Shown: in pieces, positions 12,258 to 24,274 of the stretch
Position numbering within the stretch: the stretch's first letter is position 1
Layout: each line of letters starts with the position of its first letter
NCBI GenBank assembly: GCA_019802505.1
Contig: JAFMOC010000076.1
Coordinates: 1,474,001 to 1,538,000 of the forward strand
Source of the DNA: Corydoras sp. C115
Lineage: Eukaryota > Chordata > Actinopteri > Siluriformes > Callichthyidae
Direction: 5' to 3'
Length of the DNA stretch: 64,000 bases
Notes under the pieces: generated by a model
Seen by the model: the letters and a program-made list of their open reading frames with translations, nothing else
What the model was told of the DNA's origin: nothing
Database searches by the model: none
Program-made: the position numbers and the translations under genes

Positions 12258-14817
12258 GCGTGAGATCCTGGCAACTCCCAAGATGCAGTTGTTTCTAATT
12301 ATGTAGCCTAATAAACTCATCAGTATTATTTATTAAATTATTCAATATTATTCATATACTATTCTGTTTTATTTTATTAGATTCTTCTTCTAACTATCTT
12401 CTGTATATGATTTAACAGACAGTGAAGATTAGATACTGTCTCTTTGATCATCTAGAGTAATGCCATAGTTACACAAAGTGCAAAGCCAGTTGTCCTTAAT
12501 ACTCTGCCATGGATGGCAATATTTCACTTTACTGAACTCACTTTATAAAAACATTTCTCTCCTGTCTGTGTTCTGTTTAACAGACTTTTAAAAGGCTGTT
12601 CAGTAGTTTTCATACCAATTAATTTTTTTGTGTTTGACATTTCTTCTCAGCATTTAGTGAGCTAATGATAAACTCCATGTCTCAGTAACAGACATGTTTT
12701 GTTTCTGTATACATTACAGGTAAACATTAAATGTAGGTTGTCATTGATGATTTAACCAATAAGCACCACAGCCAAATGCCTTTGAAGATGGATTCTGTTT
12801 GCCTGTGTATAAGCTGTTATGCATTAAGGTAGTGGGTCAGCCTCTCTTTAAAAGGTGCTGAAAATCACTGTCATTCCCGTAAAAGGATTTTTTTCCCATA
12901 AGTATGTTTGATATCTAAAGTGCCGTGCATAACTAAAGGAGAGTAAATAATCCTCCCCAGGCAGGCTGTATTGCATGCTAACTTCTGTAGAATGATGATA
13001 AATTTTACATTGGCTCACCAAATTTCAGGATATTATTGCACACAAACATAAATGTCTGTGAGGTCAAAATTTGTGTTAACCCAGTTCAGATGCAAATTGA
13101 CAAAACCCAAGCACTGAGAGCCTGTGGGTGCTAAATTTTTGCTCTCTGTGACTCTGGAGAGAACTAAAAACTTAATTTCATTTGTAAAGACAACAAAGAA
13201 GTCTATTCAGAGAAATTTGCCTTTTATCCTTGTATATTGGTACATAAACTTCAAATAATATATTACCATCAGAGGTGAAGTCGAAGGTATGGTTTGGTAA
13301 GACATTATTCTCATCCATGAAGTCTGCTGTACTGTTGCTCCTGACACTAAACTAATATGAAACTCGTTCTGATTATTACACTGCCATCATTTTGAGGATA
13401 TGAAGACTAAACCATATTCAAGAATTTGATGATGAAAATGTTCAGAAAAATACATTCATTATAGTGTGAGTGGAAGTGTGATTATATTTCCTCAAGATAG
13501 TTTCTTATTTCTCTTTTTTTTTCAATGCATATTTAAGACAGCCATTTGGTCAGTCAAACGCTGTGAAGTGCAGCTTGTGTTTGTAAGTGCCACTTGAAGG
13601 ATCTCCTAACTTAACACGGTCAAATTTCAAACAATACAAAGATGACTAATGCAATGCCACATTGGGCTTGCTGTTTATCTGACATCATTATTAGACTAAT
13701 CATACATTTAATGTAAATGCACACCGGAGCAGATATACAGTAGTCTGTTTAATGGTTGTCTTGGTAATTTATTAACTGTGAACCATTCACTTGAATGTTA
13801 CCAATCTGCAAAATCAAGCATCCTTTGTATGGACTTTAAACAATAAAGCCACTGTTGTGGCACAGTGGCAGAGGGATTATGAGAGGTGGATAGTATGTGA
13901 AGCAGACTTTGTGAGTTTTGAGCGATCAGCCACACAAAGCTGTCAGTTCCTTTTATTTCTCTTTTAATTCGTGTCAAACTGTATAGTGCATGAAGGAAGA
14001 GGAGGTGTTTTGATGTTTTGAACTTTTGAGCATTGTATTTTGTGGCATCATGAAAGTATGTTGCCACCCGCTCCATCTCCTGCAGACCACACTGACATGC
14101 TGAAGCTTTTTCCACCCCTTGCTTCCTAAACAATGAGACATTTTGCTACACATCTCACAATTTTTTTTCTTAAATAGGTTTCCTATTTGTTACATAATGC
14201 TTTTCAGCCTACTTGTTACATTATGTATAATATCATAAAAACATAGCATAATAAGCACTACAGACTTCTGCAGGCCATGTTTATTCAGCTCATTTTTAAC
14301 ATCATTATGATCACCTCAGCCTATTTGGTGTTTCTCCTGTTTTGGTTTTGGACTGCTCTCTGCGTGGGAGATGGAGGATGTGGCTGGGTAGTGTGTTATC
14401 ACAGTGCTGCCACCATTCGATCTATAGAATTCCTGTTAAACTAGTGTTTTAGTAGTTCAGCGTGCCTAGCTGACCCATAACACCCTCACAGTGTTGTAGA
14501 CGTGTTCTGAGGGCTGCATGTCATGGCTGTGTGCTGACTCCAGATACCTGTGAAATAAAAACTAAAACATTGTGGTGATGTGTTCAGTTCAGACAGTGAT
14601 GTTTTATTTATTTCTTTTCAAGTGTTGTTTTATTTTATTTTTTATTTTGTATTAATTAGTGCACTGATGTTTAAAAAGATGACCATAGATTTTTTTAAAT
14701 GCTTTTCTGTGTTCTGTTGTAATATGTTTTGTTTTGATTGTTTATATATGAATATTTCATTGAACTGTAGCAGTTGCTATCACAAAACGGCACTTTGCTA
14801 TTCTGTCAGTTTATTGC

Positions 14818-14823
14818 AATAAA
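14818..14823 (+). terminator. igsf3: Candidate distal poly(A) signal of igsf3
   Basis: AATAAA in the context TTGCAATAAAACTC, followed within 30 bp by GT-rich sequence. It lies just before the first SINE of the intergenic region, as expected for the end of a transcribed, repeat-poor UTR. Confidence 0.5.
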
Positions 14824-14935
14824 ACTCTTTCAGTGCACAGTGGTTCAAAATGTGTTTGTGCAGCGTGTTGAGTTGGTCCTTATTTATTGCAGTCACACAA
14901 GTTTCACACATTTTACTATGACAGAATATTCATAC

Positions 14936-15272
14936 ATTCATTCATTCATCCATTATCTTCCGCTTTATCCTATATATTAGGGTCGGGGGGGGGGGGTTCC
15001 CCATGCCCATCCAGGGGAGAACGTTTCAGGCGCTGGGCAGATACACCCAGGACAGGGCGCAAATCCATCGCTGGGCACACACACACAGACACGCTCACAA
15101 ACACACTCTACATGGGGCAATATGGAGAACTCAATTGACTTGATCCATGTTTTTGGACTGTGGGAGGAAACCCACGCAGACACGGGGAGAACATGGAAAC
15201 TCCACCCAGATGGGGATTCAAACTGGGAATCCCTAGTGCTGAGAGGCGAACATGCTAACTACTAAGCCATAG
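14936..15272 (-). mobile_element. tRNA-derived SINE, near full length
   Basis: A minus-strand copy with the (CATT)n tail first and the tRNA-like head at the right, ending near GCTAACTACTAAGCCAT. The flanks share TATTCATAC (14927-14935 and 15273-15281), a short target duplication. Twelve G lie inside the body. Confidence 0.88.
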
Positions 15273-15352
15273 TATTCATACTATGTATTCATAGTATTCA
15301 TACAGTACAGTATTCATACATATACATAGCCCATAATATTCACACAGTCATT
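15273..15352. repeat. Short TATTCATA minisatellite
   Basis: The target motif TATTCATA(C/G) recurs about five times in 80 bp with irregular spacing right next to the SINE head, suggesting local slippage of the target duplication. Confidence 0.6.
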
Positions 15353-16861
15353 CATTGTAAAGTCTGCTCAAATGTTTAGGTGTTTTTTACAAATAAATGC
15401 AGCTGTTGTGCCAGTATTTCATTATGTCTGTTTACATCACAGCTTATTCTCCAATAAACATTTTCAGTAACATGCAAAAGCCATTGGATAATGACACTCA
15501 GCATTTTACACAAAGCCCCCTCCTTCAGCCACTGCCCAATTCACACAGCACCAGAGCCCTATTTACTGTTCACTCCAATGAGTGGTGAGTCCATGGGAAA
15601 GAGATTAGATCTCACTGTTGGCCTGTAAATACCTCTGCGTACCTCTGAAAAACTAGAAGAAGTAGCTGGGGGTGGGGACATCTGGGCCTCTTTGTGATGG
15701 ATAATAGATGGTAATTGATGGTAACTGCAATTAATTATATGAATTCCGAATAAAATCAATTCTAGGTTATAGAGATGTAAAGATTTTTAAGCAGAATACA
15801 AATAACCAAAAAGTAAATCTAAGAAAATTGTTTGCTATGTTGTTGATTTGGTATGTCCTGTGATCTGTTTATTTGATCCTTCAGGGCTACCCCTGTTGAG
15901 TCCTTTTACTCCTTAACAGACAAAAGAAATATTTTACATGACCATGTTTATCAAGATTGTGTATGTTTTTTTGATCCATCCTTGTGGATAAATGTGGCTT
16001 TAATACACACAAGTCAGCTAATCTGGTTGCTTGCCACAGTCCAAAGACATGTAAGTAAAATGACCATAGACTTCAAAATTCCCCTAAATGTCAATGTGTT
16101 GCCTATGTGTCTGTTCTCTTTTTTTACTTTCATTCAAATAATGCTAATATTTTATGTTTTCTTTAAAAACAGCTTTATTTTATAAGCATAATAATAGGTG
16201 CAGTCCAGAAAAAGTTTAAATGGCTAATTGGCTTATAGTTCCAGTGATGAATATATTTGCCCATTGATTTTAAACCAAGGCTTAACCACATACTTTTTTG
16301 GTGACAAGTAAGCAGAGGCTGTTCCACATTAGTACCCAGTGTTGAATGTCTAATCTTAGCTTCAGGTAATGGCTAAAAATTTAAACAATTGTTTATTTAT
16401 AAATACTAAAAATCACACTATCAAATTAACTAATTTAAACACAGGGAAAATCTCAATCTTACATGCAATGCTACTCAAAGTTCTGAAAAACAACTTTGTA
16501 ACAATAATATGACCCGAGTTGTACAGTATTTCGCAAAAGTCTGGTCAAATGTCCTTAAATTTTGATGACTTTCTCAATAAGTAGCAGACATTCTTTTTGT
16601 TTTATTTATATTCATTAGAATGAAAAATATTTAATACAGCAATGTGAATGTAAAATTCTGTACATAAATGATAACCAAACATTGCTCTAGTGGATATTGT
16701 AACTAACCTTTACTTGAAAAATCAATAGAATATTGACCAAAGATCCCCAGACTTGTGCATAAGATTGTAAATGTGCATATTTTACAAACACACTGTGCTG
16801 TGAAAAGCTGTACTGTAGGAATTTCTTTCTTGTTTTATGAACATTTTTGTTGTAAAACTTT
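15353..16861. other. Intergenic, no gene seen
   Basis: AT-rich sequence with no coding or RNA gene I can support. It includes the first copy of a roughly 110-bp direct repeat (15779-15885) whose second copy is at 16959-17075. Confidence 0.6.
15779..15885 (+). repeat. Direct repeat, copy 1
   Basis: It contains AGCAGAATACAAATAACC, TTGTTTGCTAT and GTCCTGTGATCTGTTTATTT. The same order recurs at 16959-17075 with a small insertion. Confidence 0.8.
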
Positions 16862-16946
16862 TTCCATGTTCTCCCTGTGTCCATGTGGGTTTCTCCAGGT
16901 TCTCTGGTCTCTGGTCAGTCCAAAAACATGGATTCAAGGTGATCAA
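16862..16946 (+). mobile_element. SINE fragment
   Basis: Contains the SINE middle block (CCATGTTCTCCCTGTGTCC, then CAAAAACATGGATTCAAGG) without head or tail. It sits immediately before the second copy of the direct repeat. Confidence 0.6.
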
Positions 16947-16958
16947 TTAGAGGTTGTA

Positions 16959-17075
16959 AAGATTTTAAAGCAGAATACAAATAACCAAAAAGTAAATATA
17001 AGCAAATTGTTTGCTATATTGTTGCATGTGTATGTTGTTGATTTGGTTTGTCCTGTGATCTGTTTATTTGATGTT
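16959..17075 (+). repeat. Direct repeat, copy 2
   Basis: Second copy of the 15779-15885 unit, with an added TGCATGTGTATG-type insertion. SINE-derived pieces flank it on both sides, so the repeat may have been copied together with them. Confidence 0.8.
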
Positions 17076-17080
17076 CCACA

Positions 17081-17205
17081 TCCCACAGTCCAAAAACATG
17101 GATTCAAGGTGAATTGGCTGCTCTAAATTGCCCCTATTTAAATGGCCCCTTTATAGTCTCTGTGTGTATATATATGTTAATGAGTATGTGCCCATTGATC
17201 TTCCA
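17081..17205 (+). mobile_element. SINE fragment
   Basis: A second piece of the SINE body (CCACAGTCCAAAAACATGG and a degraded version of the following block), lacking head and tail. Confidence 0.5.
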
Positions 17206-17775
17206 AAGACCCAGCTGTTAAGCTCCTAAAGTTTGCAGATGACACTGAGCTGATAAAACAGTTTTACACTGTAGTGATTGAATCCGTGTTGTGCTCATCA
17301 GTCAGAATTTGGTTTTGAGCAGCCACTACACAAGACAGAAAACTACTACAGAGAACAATCAGAACAGCTGAAAAAATAATAGGTCCCACTGCCCACCATT
17401 CAGGAGCTTTACATATAAATGACAAGAAAAAGAACAGAGAAAATGATTAGACTCTTCCAGCCCTGGACACTACATCCTCCACTCCCTGCACTCTGGAATA
17501 CGCTACAAAGTGCTAAACACAAAAACCTTCAAGCACATAATCAGCCTCTTTCCTCAAGTCAGTTCCCCAAGTTTTTTTACTCTTAAAAAAATTATTACCA
17601 CAACATGTGCACATGTGTATATTGTTATACTGTATATTGCATGCATATTGTTTATTGTATAGTGTTTAAATTCTGCATTTTAAATTATATATTCTGTATT
17701 GTATGTATAGTTATATAGTTGTGTGTACAATACAAACGCCAACTCATTTGGCCAATAAATCTGATTCTGATAGAT
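17206..17775 (+). mobile_element. Rex1-like LINE, 3' relic
   Basis: A decayed non-LTR retrotransposon. A FADDTEL reverse-transcriptase motif is readable near 17230, then, with frameshifts, RTAEKIIG and a segment matching the C-terminal part of Rex1-type proteins. It ends with CCAATAAATCTGATTCTGA, a typical tail of such elements. Many stops and frame changes make it dead. The family name is from motif similarity only. Confidence 0.65.
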
Positions 17776-18463
17776 TGGCCCCCCTGTCCCGCGGCCCTAG
17801 TAGAGATTTAAGTGGAAGATAATTAAATGAGATAATGTATTAACACACCTATAACTCCTACCTCTAAAAGGTAAGCATATTATATGTACTATCCATATTT
17901 AAAAATTGTTTCCTTACTTGCATACATTATAGCACCACAGATCTGAGATATCACAACCTTCACCTAATGTACCACTTAATGTTGCAATCAGCATATTTTG
18001 TTACGTTAGTGATATGCTTATGATAAAAGCTAATTAAGTAGTGGAATTGTAGTGCCTTTGTGTTTCCATAAAGCATATAATCAGTGAAAAAATGTAATGC
18101 AATAATTTGTTTGTAAAATAGCTAGTTTTAAAAATAATGTTGCTTTCTAGAGCTTACCTTACACCTGCTCTGCCACCTTTATTTTCAGGGTATTGCTCTC
18201 ATTATACCTCCCTAAAAAATCCTCTCCTGAGTACACTATAATATTGTTAATGGATTAGCCAACGTTCAACCCAAATCTGGTTCGAGAGCTAGAGACCTGT
18301 ATCACTTTTACCTTTCCTTTCTAAAACACTTGAATGGGTTTGAATGGTTTCTTACATAGAACAACCTCTTTGATCCCAATCAGTTTTAGGGGCATTTTGG
18401 TCATTCCACTGAGACAACATTGCTTTCTGTGGTTAACGTACTTAAAACTGTCAAAGTAAACTC
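17776..18463. other. Intergenic, no gene seen
   Basis: AT-rich sequence between two LINE relics. It has no recognisable gene or repeat termini. Confidence 0.5.
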
Positions 18464-18515
18464 TGTCAGAATCAGAATACTTTTTTAATCCCCAGGGGGG
18501 AAATTGCAGATTTTT
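18464..18515 (+). repeat. LINE 3' tail motif
   Basis: GTCAGAATCAGAATAC followed by TTTAATCCCCAGGGGGGAAATTG (quoted in part) is a common end of fish non-LTR elements. Only the tail is present. Confidence 0.5.
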
Positions 18516-18525
18516 TTTTTCAGAT

Positions 18526-18780
18526 TCAGAATACAGTCCTCTGTCCTCATACTGCTGGACCTCTCGGCAGCTTTTGATACAGTAAATCATCGGATTCTAC
18601 TGTCCACTCAATTTAAATTTAAATGTTTTCAATCCTATCTAACAGGAAGTAACTTTAAAGTGTCATGGAATGGGCTTCTAACTCTCACCAAGTTCTCACT
18701 GGAGGTCCTCAGGGTCACCTCCTCTTTTCAATTTACATGACCTTAGTGAGCGCCATCTTCAAGAAATAACTAAAAAAAAA
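18526..18780 (+). mobile_element. L2-type LINE reverse transcriptase fragment
   Basis: The + strand encodes LLDLSAAFDTVNHRILLS, the diagnostic reverse-transcriptase block of L2/CR1-like LINEs, then FQSYLTG and, after a frameshift, TGVPQGS-like sequence. It is truncated at both ends and frameshifted. Confidence 0.85.
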
Positions 18781-18857
18781 CATCTCTGCCACAAACATTT
18801 AAAATTTTTTTAAAAAGGCGGGATCAGATAATGATTAGGTTTGATAATTCTACAGTG

Positions 18858-19216
18858 GAGCGGCACGGTGGCTTAGTTGTTAGCACGTTCGCCTCTCAGC
18901 ACTAGGGATTCCCGGTTCGAATCCCCATCTGGGTGGAGTTTCCATGTTCTCCCCGTGTCCGCGTGGGTTTCCTCCGGGTTCTCCGGTTTCCTCCCACAGT
19001 TCAAAAACATGGATCAAGTCAATTGAGTTCTCCAAAATTGCCCCATGTAGAGTGTGTTTGTGTGTGTGTGTGTGTGAGTGTGTGCCCATCGATAGATTGG
19101 CGCCCTGTCCTGGGTGTATCTGCCCAGCGCCCGAAACGTTCTCCCCTGGATGGGCATGAGGAACCCCCCCGCGACCCTAATATAGGATGAAGCGGAAGAT
19201 AATGGATGGATGGATG
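18858..19216 (+). mobile_element. tRNA-derived SINE, full length
   Basis: A complete copy. The tRNA-like head has A-box (TGGCTTAGTTGTTAGCACG) and B-box (GGTTCGAATCC) promoter elements for RNA polymerase III, then a tRNA-unrelated body and a (GGAT)n tail. A 12-bp target duplication (AATTCTACAGTG at 18846-18857 and 19217-19228) proves retroposition. Confidence 0.95.
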
Positions 19217-19261
19217 AATTCTACAGTGTAGCTAGTTTTTCCTTAACTGCTGACTTGTGTT

Positions 19262-19325
19262 GTCTCCAATGTAAGTTGCTTTGGATAAAATTGTCTGCCA
19301 AATTACTAAATGTAAATGTATTTTT
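19262..19325 (+). repeat. SINE/LINE 3' tail motif
   Basis: TGTAAGTTGCTTTGGATAAA then TCTGCCAAATTACTAAATG: the widespread 3' tail of another fish SINE/LINE family. No head is visible. Confidence 0.6.
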
Positions 19326-19944
19326 TCCATCTTGTGTGTTTTTGTTTGTATAACAACAAGTAGAATATAATGTATGTAATTATTAAAAATAAATAAATAA
19401 ATAAAAATAAACGTGTTTCATTTGACACAAATTACATGTTCTGTTTAAATGTTAATTAAGTTCTTTTGTATGGTGGGTAGCGTAGTGAGCACCAGGGCAA
19501 GGAGCAAATCATATAACATATATAACTCATCTTGACACTGCCCTCCTCATTTCATTTTGGTCATTAAAATTTATATTCCTCTCCATAATGTATGTTTAAC
19601 TGCATTTATTAATTTCTAAGTGAAACTTGGAACAAAAAAAAAATAAGTGTAAAAAAGTTTAAATAATATGCAAGTTGCAAGTTAGCATTACTAACACACT
19701 GGTAACAATGTACTGATAATAAAGTATAATCAATTAAACAATTTGTCAAAATTTTTCAAAAATTTAAATGTGAGTTTGCAAATAAAAAGTTTTTCTCTTT
19801 TACACCTGTACATAATCTTTTGCACATTTTTACATAAATATCTTACATTAAAAAAAAGATTTGGAAATCAAATTTCCAAACATGTCCTAAAAGTAAAGAC
19901 AGAGAACCAAATGAAACAAACAAGACAAAATGACTGGTAAATAT
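19326..19944. other. Intergenic, no gene seen
   Basis: AT-rich sequence with an (AATA)n stretch near 19385. Nothing else is recognisable. Confidence 0.5.
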
Positions 19945-20420
19945 ATGTGTGGCAAAAGTATATGAACCCTTAGAATTAGAAAGAAATTTAAAACTTGAAA
20001 TCTAAAAGAAATGCAAGATAAGATTATTTTACATGATCAAAGCTTTTTTATTAAAACGTTGAGTTGAGCTGAAGTCCATAGGATGGACTAAAACAATGGG
20101 AACTTGTTTTGTAGTCAGATGAATAGATGGTTTAGCTTTTGCATGCCAAAAAAATAAAATAAACCCAGAATGCTAGTAAAAAGTGAAATCAGTGCACTTG
20201 GACAGCAGTGGTGGTCTGCATATATGTATACATCTATAGCATGTGTGCACTTTACTGGCCTGTATGCACTTTAGATCCGTCTCCTATTGAAAATGCATGG
20301 CACATCATAATGAAGAGAATGTTGGACACAGACTGTTAAGCAGTTCAATATTAATGGGTTGTATTGAGTATTCATTGACTAGCTGGATTCACCAGTTAAA
20401 TTTTATGTTGATAATTAAAT
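19945..20420 (+). mobile_element. Decayed DNA transposon relic (Tc1/mariner-like)
   Basis: The left part has GTGGCAAAAGTATATGAACCC, quoted in part, a typical end of fish Tc1/mariner-like elements. Near 20255-20340 the + strand reads WPVCTLDPSPIENAWHI, a relic of the catalytic SPIEN block. There are many gaps and no intact frame. Confidence 0.5.
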
Positions 20421-20547
20421 GTTGGCCCTGTAGATAGAATACCTGCTGTACGCCTAAATGGCTGATAAAATGGCCTTGTGTTTTCATTTTCTTCTTCCAT
20501 TTCTTTTTTTCTGATTATTGTAAACCAATTGTTTGAATAGGCCTATG

Positions 20548-20569
20548 TAAAAAAAAAAAAAAAAAAAAA
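20548..20569 (+). repeat. Poly(A) tract
   Basis: About 21 consecutive A, close to the left end of the solo LTR at 20594. Confidence 0.85.
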
Positions 20570-20593
20570 TGAAGGACCAATGTGCAAACATCC

Positions 20594-21050
20594 TGTTACA
20601 GGTGTCTGGGGCACCTGTCCCTCGTTTGTGTTCTTTATTATCACAGCTGGATGATTGGTTTGTTTTTGTGCACGTGATCAGTTGATTTGTTATTTAATTT
20701 CCGTTTTCCATCTTTTCAGTGCACGTCTTTGTTTTGTGGTTATCCTACCCAAATGTTAGTTTGTTCGTTTTGTTCCCCCCTTTCTGTTGGTGTTCCGTCA
20801 CCAGTTTTTTAATAAATTCGGTTTTGGATTATATCCCGGTGTTTCCTGGACTCTCTCTCCGTGTTCAACCACGGTGCGGCGCTGCGCACTTTCTCCGCGC
20901 AGGTCGTACTCGTGGGAGCGTTTCCGTGGACCAACGTACGCTTTATTCCCTGCTTAGTCGGTGCCCGAGAAGCGCTCACTAGGCACGAGCGGCGTACGTA
21001 ATTGCTCCGTGTAGCCGCTCTCCTCCGGGGAAGAACGGACGACTCTAACA
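20594..21050 (+). mobile_element. Solo LTR of an LTR retrotransposon
   Basis: A 457-bp block that begins TGTTACAGG and ends CTCTAACA, giving the TG...CA ends of LTRs, and is flanked by a perfect 5-bp duplication CATCC (20589-20593 and 21051-21055). It is much more GC-rich than its surroundings and has an AATAAA near 20811. No gag or pol sequence follows, so it is a solo LTR left by recombination. The 5-bp duplication fits Ty3/gypsy-type elements, but the LTR alone does not fix the family. Confidence 0.8.
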
Positions 21051-21524
21051 CATCCATTTTAAGTTGAAAACATATTAAGTACAAATTAGTGGATGAAATT
21101 TATAGATATTTATAATTATTTACTATTTGCTGAAGAAATTGTACAGTAAGTGTTGCTAATACAATTTTTAAACTCAGATGTTCTCATCAAACATTACATT
21201 AACAAAACATCAAGTAGATATATGTGGCAGGAGTGCAGCAAAATATTTTACAAAATAAATTGTTACAAATTTGCTCCCATTTGCTTCCAGCTGAATCTCT
21301 ATTAGCTGTTGATTTGTTTACAGTGCATGTTCTCTCTCTCTCATGCTTGCTTACTCTCTTGCTTTTGCTGCCTCATTCTCTCTTTCCCACTACCCAATGA
21401 TTTTTTGTCATAGTAAAGTAATTATTAATCTGATGGAAAAGCCATTGTTTGTGGTTTTCAGGAGAGCGGTAATGTCTGTAAGTGTAAATTTTGGTGTGGG
21501 GTTGTGTTTAGGGATTTGGCTCAT

Positions 21525-21830
21525 TCCCTTAGATCCAGTAAAAGGAACATACAGTATAATGCTTCAGCATACCAAGAGATTTTGGACAATGCTTTTCATG
21601 CTCCCAACTTTGAGGAAACAGTTTGGGGATGACCGCTTCCTGTTCCAGTATAACCAGGTCCATAAGACATGATTCAGTGAGTATTATCTGGAAGAACTTG
21701 ACTTAGAACATCTTTGGGATGAATAAGAGTGGAGACTATGAACCAGACCTTTGCGGTGTCTGACATCACAAATGCTTTTCAGGCAGGTAAAAAATTCTAT
21801 AAGCACTCTCCTAAACTCTTAAATTTTTTA
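21525..21830 (+). mobile_element. Tc1-like transposase relic
   Basis: The + strand reads LQHTKRFWTMLF.MLPTLRKQFGDDRFLFQYN then, after stops, EELDLEHLWDE (quoted in parts). This matches, in order, the catalytic part of a common fish Tc1 transposase, with the second catalytic Asp region (FLFQHD in family members) mutated to FLFQYN. Termini are not visible. Confidence 0.7.
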
Positions 21831-21849
21831 TTAAAAAGTAATATTACAT

Positions 21850-24266
21850 AATATAAGTCTTTTTACATTAAATTGCATCTTTGATAAGATATCAGTACAA
21901 AGTATCAGTTCTGATTATATGGAAGGTTTTATGGTATGTTCTGTATTTGTTTTTTGTTTTTTTTTCGTAATGAAGCTTGGCACTATTCATCTTGAAAGCC
22001 TTCAAAACCAACAAGATTCACTTAATCTGTAGCAAGTTTTTGAAGTTAAAAGTTCAAGAAAAAACTCTGGTACTGAAGACTAGATGCCGATGTATGTTCT
22101 CTGGGTATACTGATGTTAACCTATCTCTCAAAAAATCTCAAAGATTGGCTACTACAAATAAAGTGTAAAAGGTGGAAGTGGAGCGTGTAAAGTAAAATGT
22201 ATCTGCTCACTTTCATCACTTTTACTTTAACTGCTGTTATGTGTTGACTGAGGTGTGCTTAGGTTTTTTGTATTTATGGTATTAGATTTATGTACATAAA
22301 TGTTAATTAGAAATGTTTTCCTTGCTGAATAAAACCAAGTTTGTTAAAAACACAGAAGTTGGGTAATGTTATGTAATGCAATGTTCTATAAATACTGTGT
22401 CTGCCATACTGCAGAAGTTTTAAACGTGAAATTTGAGCTTGCTACAATGCATTAAGAGTGTTCTTTTATTTAGGAAGGTTTTCTACAGGATTTTGGAGTT
22501 GTTTTTGCCAAATTAGAAAAGCTCATTTGTGGCATAGTCATTGATATTGGATTAAAAGGTTTGCTGCACAATTTAGATTTACCCCAATTAATGTTACTAT
22601 CTAAACTCAGAACATTCTTCTGGTCTAAAATGAACTGTCACACTGGTTTACTGCTGTTGAATGTTTAAACATTTTAGTTATGGTGCACAGTTTTTATTCA
22701 ACCAAAATTATTGGCTAAATTAAAATAATAAGAAAATGAAGGAAGGAAAATTCCAGAATTGCAGATTAAACTGAATGTTTATTTGAACATGTGAGATCTA
22801 GATGTTTTAAAAAAGAGGGCACTATGAAGATGGAGCAATCCATCATTTAACTTTCATCCTGCAATTTTCTAACTGTAAATTTTGCTGGTACAGTCATCAG
22901 TCAGTACTAAGCTCATGCTTCATTTGTTTTAAATCATTGAGGTTGGTATTTTATCATTGTTGCATAAGAAACAGCCCAAGGCACTTATAGGGACTTTTCT
23001 GTTGAGATTAAAATTTTGGCTACTCTGTAAATAAATTCTTTCTGGAAATAATAGAGTCAGTATGTAGTTCACAAAAACTGTGAACATGAAAGCGAAATTG
23101 AAACCACAACGTAACTTTTTCCTATACAAATTTTGTTGTTTTCTTAAAGGCAAATAAATGAATCAGTTTCATATTCTTAATGTTCTGTGTTGTAAATTCA
23201 AGCTTGAAATGGCAGCTGTTCCTTCGATTCACTACACTAGTCTTAGCAGTAACAATGTTTCCTTTTTCCCCCCTGAGGGGGTGTGTGTGTGTGTGCGTGT
23301 GTGCGTGTGTGTGTAAGATGGGCAGGTATAGACAGCATGGTTTGCACAGTTACTCTCCTGTTTCATCACCATCACTACTCACCTCAGAGCCTTTCCCTAC
23401 CAATGTTCCAGGATTTCACTTAGCTATTATTTTACCGAGTTAAAATACAATGGTGACTTCCTAAAAACTGCTTCCTTCTTATTTTTAAGGACTGTATGTT
23501 TTAAGAACTAAAACAATGTTTAAAACATAAAACATCCATTATATACTTTTATTTATAATAGCACAAAGAGGGAGTCATCAGTAAATAGTTCATTAGTCTG
23601 GTGCAGACTAACTCTTTCACATATATCATATATGAACCAGAATGTCAACCGTAAACCAGCCCCTTTCACCCTAACAATGCTTATCCTAAAAAATGGATAA
23701 ACATACGTACATTTAAATATTGTGTAATGTATTTATAAATGAGTAGGCAAGGGAGGCAAGTAAATATTAATGTCTATAGTTTTAAATAGGGAATGACAAA
23801 TATGCCCATTAGAATTTGATTATGCATGTTATAATGGAACATGACTGCTGCTGGATATATATTTAATATTCACTGGGCCAAACAAAATGTTCTGCTATCC
23901 ACTGTATTTTACCAAAAAATTGCTAGTCATGCATATTATAGGTCCTGACTTCTAAGAGCTGTACTGAATATACACATATGCAAAAAATAGGCCAAACCAA
24001 AACTGCAAAATATTTATCTTTTACTATTCCACTCAACTACTAAGTTGTTCACTGTGAATTCACTGTAAACTTCAACATTGACATATTCTTTTCGTACTGT
24101 ACATAAAGAAATAATTATAAAAACGTTTAAAATGATAGAATTTAGTCTAACACATGTCTGGCTGAACTTGATTATGTGTATAGTGTATTAGTAGATATTG
24201 CAAACTATACCCACTATAGCAAATAATGTGCCCCATTGCTCAGTCCTCAGTCCCATTATCCATTTA
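21850..24266. other. Intergenic, no gene seen
   Basis: AT-rich sequence with a short (GT)n at 23279-23313. The short open frames here have no recognisable motifs or splice context. Confidence 0.55.
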
Positions 24267-24274
24267 CTGTTTAT

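Larger units (their letters stand above)
10353..14840 (+). other. igsf3: Probable long 3' UTR of igsf3
   Basis: After the stop codon comes about 4.5 kb free of SINE, Tc1 or hAT insertions, in sharp contrast to the sequence that follows. A first AATAAA is at 10954-10959. A strong later AATAAA (14818-14823) is followed by GT-rich sequence (GTGTTTGTGCAG). Mammalian IGSF3 also has a long 3' UTR, so the longer form is plausible. A 19-G run sits at 12239-12257. The open frame at 13798-14133 on the other strand resembles nothing I know. Confidence 0.5.

Noticed and set aside
13798..14133. 111-codon minus-strand frame with several Cys
   Set aside because: No recognisable domain, no splice or promoter context, and it lies in the proposed igsf3 UTR.
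20719..20982. 87-codon frame in the solo LTR
   Set aside because: It lies within a TG..CA unit with target duplication and has no gag or pol motif.
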